Assembly (NCBI RefSeq): GCF_001544575.2
Contig: NZ_FCNY02000007.1
Span: forward strand, 346,343 to 410,342
Reading direction: 5' to 3'
Length of the DNA: 64,000 nucleotides
DNA from: Caballeronia cordobensis
GTDB lineage: Bacteria; Pseudomonadota; Gammaproteobacteria; Burkholderiales; Burkholderiaceae
Positions 60,282 to 64,000 of this stretch are shown here, piece after piece (position 1 is the stretch's first letter; the number at the start of each line of letters is the position of its first letter). Position numbers and translations under genes: made by a program. Under the pieces are notes generated by a model. That model ran no database searches, was not told the origin of the DNA, and saw nothing but the letters and a program-made list of their open reading frames with translations.

Positions 60282-60294
60282 TTTTTTTTCGACT

Positions 60295-60857
60295 GATCCC
60301 GTTTTCGTGTTGGTCTATTAGCGCTGCCCCTGTGCGGGGCGGCACCTACTTTCTTTGCTGCTGCAAAGAAAGTAGGCAAAGAAAGCAGCTCGTTCAGGCC
60401 CGCGGTCACACGCAGTTTGACCATGCTTGCCAGCCCACAGTGGCACTCGCCTAAAGAGTGCCCTCGTAGGCCCAATCGGGCGTGGATCGCGCACGGTCTG
60501 ACAAGCCATAACCTTAAACGCGCTGGTTCAGCACGAAATAGCTTCGGCACAGCGCTACGCGCTGCCGCCGGGTATGCAAGGAAAACCCATCGGCCGCGAA
60601 GCGGGCCGGAGCTTGAAATGGCTGCACCAGTTCGCTAAGCGGCGCGAAGCGACGGATCGTGCGCGATCCAAGCCCGGTTGGGCCTATGGGGGCACTCTTT
60701 AGGCGAGGACCGTTCCCGGAGGAGAAGAGTGGCCAACGTGCGTGTGACCGCGGGCGGTGACAAAGCTGCTTTCTTTGGTGACTTTCTTTGCAGCAGCAAA
60801 GAAAGTTACCCCCGCCCCGGGGAGGGGCAGTGCAAATAGACCGACAAGAATTCAGGA
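60295..60857. repeat. Palindromic repeat copy B, about 563 bp
   Basis: Same element as copy A, in opposite orientation. The left end begins GATCCCGTTTTCGTG 13 bases after the livK stop codon; the right end lies 50 bases before livH. The left arm contains a perfect 14-bp hairpin CCTACTTTCTTTGC-tgct-GCAAAGAAAGTAGG, the right arm the other sequence type seen in copy A. Inverted similarity runs through the element. ORFs inside it, and the N-terminal extension of livH, are artefacts of the repeat. Confidence 0.9.
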
Positions 60858-60907
60858 TTTCACAGAAGCACAAGGCACCCCCAACCCAGCCACCCAGAAA
60901 GCCCCCG

Positions 60908-61780
60908 ATGATTCTCCTTCAACTCATCTACAGCGGCGTCGCCCTCGGCATGATCTACGCCGTGATCGCGTTCGGCTATCAACTCACCTTCGCCACATCG
61001 GGAACGCTGAACTTCGGACAAGGCGATGCGCTGATGCTCGGTGCGCTCGTCGGTCTCACGCTCGTGTCGGCAGGCGTCAACTACTGGCTGATGATCCCGC
61101 TCGTCTGTCTCTTCGGGCTCGTGCAGGGCTCGTTCGTCGAGCGCATCGGGGTGCGGCCCGCCATCAAGATCAAGTCGGAGTTCGGCTGGATCATGTCGAC
61201 GATCGCGCTCGGCATCATCTTCAAGAACGTCGCGGAAAACGTCTGGGGCCGCGACGATCTGCGCTTTCCGTCGCCCTTGCCCGAAGCGCCGCTCAAGATC
61301 TTCGGCGCGAATGTCCTGCCGATGGAACTGCTCGTCATCGGCGGCGCGGTCGTGATGATGCTCGCGGTCGAATTCTTCAACCGCAAGACGATCTTCGGCA
61401 AGGCCGTGGTCGCCACCGCGAACGATCGCGATGCGGCCTCGCTGATGGGCATCAACACGGGTCTCGTCATCACGTTCTCGTACGCGCTTTCGTCGCTGAC
61501 CGCTGCATTTGCAGGGGTTTTGATCGCGCCGCTCACGCTGACCGGCGCGACCATGGGCGCGGTGCTGGGCCTCAAGGCATTCGCCGTGGCGATCATCGGC
61601 GGCCTGTCGAGCGGCATGGGCATCATCGTCGGCGGGATGATCCTCGGCATCGCCGAGACGACGACCGGTTTCTATATTTCCACCGGCTATAAAGACGTGC
61701 CGGGACTCGTGCTGCTCTTGATCGTGCTTGCGGTCAAACCGGCAGGTCTCTTCGGCAAGACGGCGATCAAGAAAGTCTGA
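60908..61780 (+). CDS. livH: Branched-chain amino-acid ABC permease LivH
   Basis: 290 residues, about eight membrane helices, with the LivH start 'LLQLIYSGVALGMIYAVIAFGYQLTFATSG' and the late 'GLKAFAVAIIGGLSSGMGIIVGGMILGIAE'. Inner-membrane channel subunit. The true start is ATG 60908; the frame is open upstream only because it runs into repeat copy B. Ten bases separate it from the LivM-LivG fusion. Confidence 0.93.
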   Translation: MILLQLIYSGVALGMIYAVIAFGYQLTFATSGTLNFGQGDALMLGALVGLTLVSAGVNYWLMIPLVCLFGLVQGSFVERIGVRPAIKIKSEFGWIMSTIALGIIFKNVAENVWGRDDLRFPSPLPEAPLKIFGANVLPMELLVIGGAVVMMLAVEFFNRKTIFGKAVVATANDRDAASLMGINTGLVITFSYALSSLTAAFAGVLIAPLTLTGATMGAVLGLKAFAVAIIGGLSSGMGIIVGGMILGIAETTTGFYISTGYKDVPGLVLLLIVLAVKPAGLFGKTAIKKV

Positions 61781-61790
61781 GGCGGCGACG

Positions 61791-63734
61791 ATGAAAGCAA
61801 AGAACTGGATCGCGGCGCTGATCGGACTGGCCGCACTGCTTATTTTTCCGGTGGCATCGGGCAATCCGTACTACATCCACCTCGTAGAAACCATCATGAT
61901 CTACGCGATCCTGTTGTTCGGGCTCGATATCGTGGTGGGCTATACGGGGCAGGTTTCGCTCGGTCACGCCGGCTTGTTCGGCGTGGGCGCGTACACGGCG
62001 GGCGTGCTTTTCATGAAGCTCGGCATGCCGTTCTATGTCACCGCGCCGCTTTCGATACTCGTCACCGCGGCGTTCGGCGCGATCCTCGCCTTGCCCGCGC
62101 TGCGCGTCTCCGGCCCTTATCTCGCGATGGTGACGCTCGCGTTCGGCACGATCATCCAGATTCTCATCAACGAGATGGATTTTCTGACGAACGGGCCGAT
62201 GGGCCTCAAGATTCCGAAGCCGATGTTCGCAGGTCACAAGCTCGACGAAGTGGAGTATTACTGGCTCGTCGCGGCGATGCTCGTGGTGTCGCTGATCGTC
62301 GTGCATCGCGTGCTGAAGTCGCATCTGGGGCGCGCATTCGAAGCGCTGCGCGACAGCCCGATCGCATCGGACTGCATGGGCGTGTCGGTGTATCGCTACA
62401 AGGTGTATGCCTTCGTGATCAGCGCGGGTTTTGCGGGCCTTGCGGGATGCCTCTATTCGTACTCGGAGCAGTACATCTCGCCGAACACGTATAACTTCGA
62501 GCTGACGATTCTGTTCCTGCTCGCGATCATCATGGGCGGGCGCAAGACGCGCACCGGCGCAATCATCGGCTCGACGGTCATCGTGCTGTTGCCGAAGCTG
62601 CTCGACGACATCGCCAACTTTCGCGTGGTGGCGACGGCGCTGGCGGTGGTCGTCGTGGCGGGCGCGGCGCTCGCGCTCATGCGCAAGACCACGACGCCGC
62701 AGCGCGTGGCGGTGCCGATCATCGGCACGGCGGGACTTGCCGCGTTTTCGTTCTGGATCGATGCGTTGACCGACTGGCGGCTCACCATCTTCGGTTTGAT
62801 GATTCTGCTCGTGGTGTATTACCTGCAGGACGGCATCGTGGGCTTCGTGCGCAAGACATTGAATCTCGGACGCGTGCGCGTGACCAAGGTCGATACCGAT
62901 GAACTCGCGAGCCACACCCGCCAGGACGATGCGGTTGCGGCGGTCGCCACGGAAGGCGCGGACACGCTCCTGGACGTGCGCGGCGTGCTGATGCAGTTCA
63001 GCGGACTGAAGGCATTGAACGACGTGAACCTGACCGTGAAGCGCGGCACGATTCACGGCCTCATCGGTCCGAACGGTTCTGGCAAGAGCACGATGATGAA
63101 CGTGCTGACGGGCATCTATGTGCCGACCGCGGGCGCGATCGAATACGAAGGGCAGTCGCTTGCGGGGCGTACATCGTCGAAGATTGCGCTATCGGGCATC
63201 GCGCGGACCTTTCAGAACGTGCAGCTTTTTGGCGAGATGACGGCGCTCGAGAATGTGCTCGTGGGATTGCATCACACGTTCAAGTCGAATCTCGCGGATG
63301 TCGGGGTGATGAGTTCCCGATATCGCCGTGAAGAACGCGCGGCGCGCGAGCGGGCTTTCAATATGCTGCGTTTCGTGGGGCTTGAGAATGTCGCTGGCGA
63401 GGAAGCGCGCAATCTGCCTTATGGTAAGCAACGCCTGCTCGAGATTGCGCGTGCGTTGGCGCTCGATCCGCAATTGCTCTTGCTCGATGAGCCTGCGGCG
63501 GGGTTGACCGCGCCGGATATTCGCGAGCTTGTCGCGATCATTCGGAAGGTGCGGAATCACGGGATTACCCTCGTGTTGATCGAGCATCATATGGATGTGG
63601 TGATGAGCGTGTGTGATGTGGTGTCGGTGCTCGACTTCGGGCAGAAAATCGCTGAAGGGAAGCCTTCCGAGATTCAGGCTAATGAGAAGGTTATTGAGGC
63701 TTATTTGGGCGGGCAGACGGCTGAGGCGGTTTGA
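61791..63734 (+). CDS. LivM-LivG fusion: ABC permease plus ATPase
   Basis: 647 residues. Residues 1-320 are a LivM-type permease ('DIVVGYTGQVSLGHAGLFGVGAYTAG', 'LRVSGPYLAMVTLAFGTI'), followed by two extra helices and a linker. From about residue 400 a LivG-type ATPase follows: Walker A 'GLIGPNGSGKST', 'RTFQNVQLFGEMTALENVLVG', signature 'LPYGKQRLLEIARALALDPQLLLLDEPAAGL', H-loop 'IEHHMDVVM'. Both halves look intact, so this is a real fusion and not a frameshift. A separate LivF ATPase is expected beyond the window. Confidence 0.93.
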   Translation: MKAKNWIAALIGLAALLIFPVASGNPYYIHLVETIMIYAILLFGLDIVVGYTGQVSLGHAGLFGVGAYTAGVLFMKLGMPFYVTAPLSILVTAAFGAILALPALRVSGPYLAMVTLAFGTIIQILINEMDFLTNGPMGLKIPKPMFAGHKLDEVEYYWLVAAMLVVSLIVVHRVLKSHLGRAFEALRDSPIASDCMGVSVYRYKVYAFVISAGFAGLAGCLYSYSEQYISPNTYNFELTILFLLAIIMGGRKTRTGAIIGSTVIVLLPKLLDDIANFRVVATALAVVVVAGAALALMRKTTTPQRVAVPIIGTAGLAAFSFWIDALTDWRLTIFGLMILLVVYYLQDGIVGFVRKTLNLGRVRVTKVDTDELASHTRQDDAVAAVATEGADTLLDVRGVLMQFSGLKALNDVNLTVKRGTIHGLIGPNGSGKSTMMNVLTGIYVPTAGAIEYEGQSLAGRTSSKIALSGIARTFQNVQLFGEMTALENVLVGLHHTFKSNLADVGVMSSRYRREERAARERAFNMLRFVGLENVAGEEARNLPYGKQRLLEIARALALDPQLLLLDEPAAGLTAPDIRELVAIIRKVRNHGITLVLIEHHMDVVMSVCDVVSVLDFGQKIAEGKPSEIQANEKVIEAYLGGQTAEAV

Positions 63735-63750
63735 TTTTTTTCGTTTCGTG

Positions 63751-64000
63751 GAATCCTGTTTTCGTGTCGGTCTATTGGCACTGCCCCTGTGCGGGGCGGC
63801 ACCTACTTTCTTTGCTGCTGCAAAGAAAGTAGGCAAAGAAAGCAGCTCGTCACGGCCCGCGGTCACACGCAGTTTGACCATGCTTGCCAGCCCACAGTGG
63901 CACTCGCCTAAAGAGTGCCCTCGTAGGCCCAATCGGGCTTGGATCGCGCACGGTCTGACAAGCCAGTGCGCGAAGCGCGCTGGTTCAGCACGAAATAGCT
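63751..64000. repeat. Palindromic repeat copy C, cut by the window end
   Basis: Starts AATCCTGTTTTCGTG 16 bases after the livM-G stop codon. The left arm is almost identical to the left arm of copy B, including the 14-bp hairpin and AGTTTGACCATGCTTGCC. Same orientation as copy B. The right arm lies outside the window. Confidence 0.9.

Noticed and set aside
60757..61692. Plus-strand ORF starting MTKLLSLVTFFAAAKKV
   Set aside because: Starts inside palindromic repeat B and continues as an out-of-frame shadow of livH.

Overview
The window is GC-rich, densely coding DNA of a Burkholderia sensu lato bacterium, most likely Paraburkholderia or Caballeronia. This rests on the gene families, on a large palindromic repeat whose arms give spurious FFAAAKKV-type ORFs, and on a fused LivM-LivG. 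The genus is inferred from recalled protein families, not from a search.

Layout. 0-1.2 kb: 3' part of an oxalate/formate-type MFS antiporter. 1.3-6.1 kb: nitric-oxide defence (nnrS, hmp, norR), with three NorR boxes and a sigma54-like promoter between hmp and norR. 6.4-11.6 kb: a B-family (ba3-type) haem-copper oxidase operon with three c-type cytochrome genes. 11.6-12.2 kb: palindromic repeat A. 12.3-28.1 kb: ordinary chromosomal genes (acetyltransferase, ferredoxin-NADP reductase-like protein, extensin-like protein, HD hydrolase, GlxA regulator, OmpW, GFA protein, Zn dehydrogenase, sirtuin, PLP enzyme, chemoreceptor, AcuI, aldo/keto reductase). 28.1-31.3 kb: a small lower-GC accessory patch with a hairpin array and the remnant of a type VI phospholipase-D effector module whose immunity lipoprotein is intact. 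31.4-40.2 kb: chloride-channel/HPP/MarR operon, transglutaminase-like protein, caspase-FGE fusion, tandem DUF4399 proteins.

40.2-54.4 kb is the most interesting region: a self-contained peptide-secretion system. Two small genes (40487 and 53143) encode proteins with 26-residue double-glycine leaders in the same register. Between them lie an outer-membrane TolC-like lipoprotein, a membrane protein with two FHA domains, an HlyD adaptor, a cytoplasmic parvulin, an ABC exporter with two cyclic-nucleotide-binding domains and an active-looking C39 peptidase, a sigma54 activator whose start codon overlaps the exporter stop codon, and a PP2C phosphatase. Both peptide genes and a neighbouring LRAT-like gene have well-spaced -24/-12 (sigma54) promoters, with a TGTTGGC element upstream, once as a perfect palindrome. 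I read this as a sigma54-controlled, phospho- and possibly nucleotide-responsive type I export system for Asn/Thr-rich proteins. No kinase is visible.

54.6-58.9 kb: HPPD, then a cupredoxin/metallophosphoesterase pair divergent from an ECF sigma/anti-sigma pair. 59-64 kb: a branched-chain amino-acid ABC operon (livK, livH, livM-G) in which the palindromic repeat is inserted after livK and again after livM-G. No tRNA, rRNA, CRISPR array or intact insertion sequence was seen.
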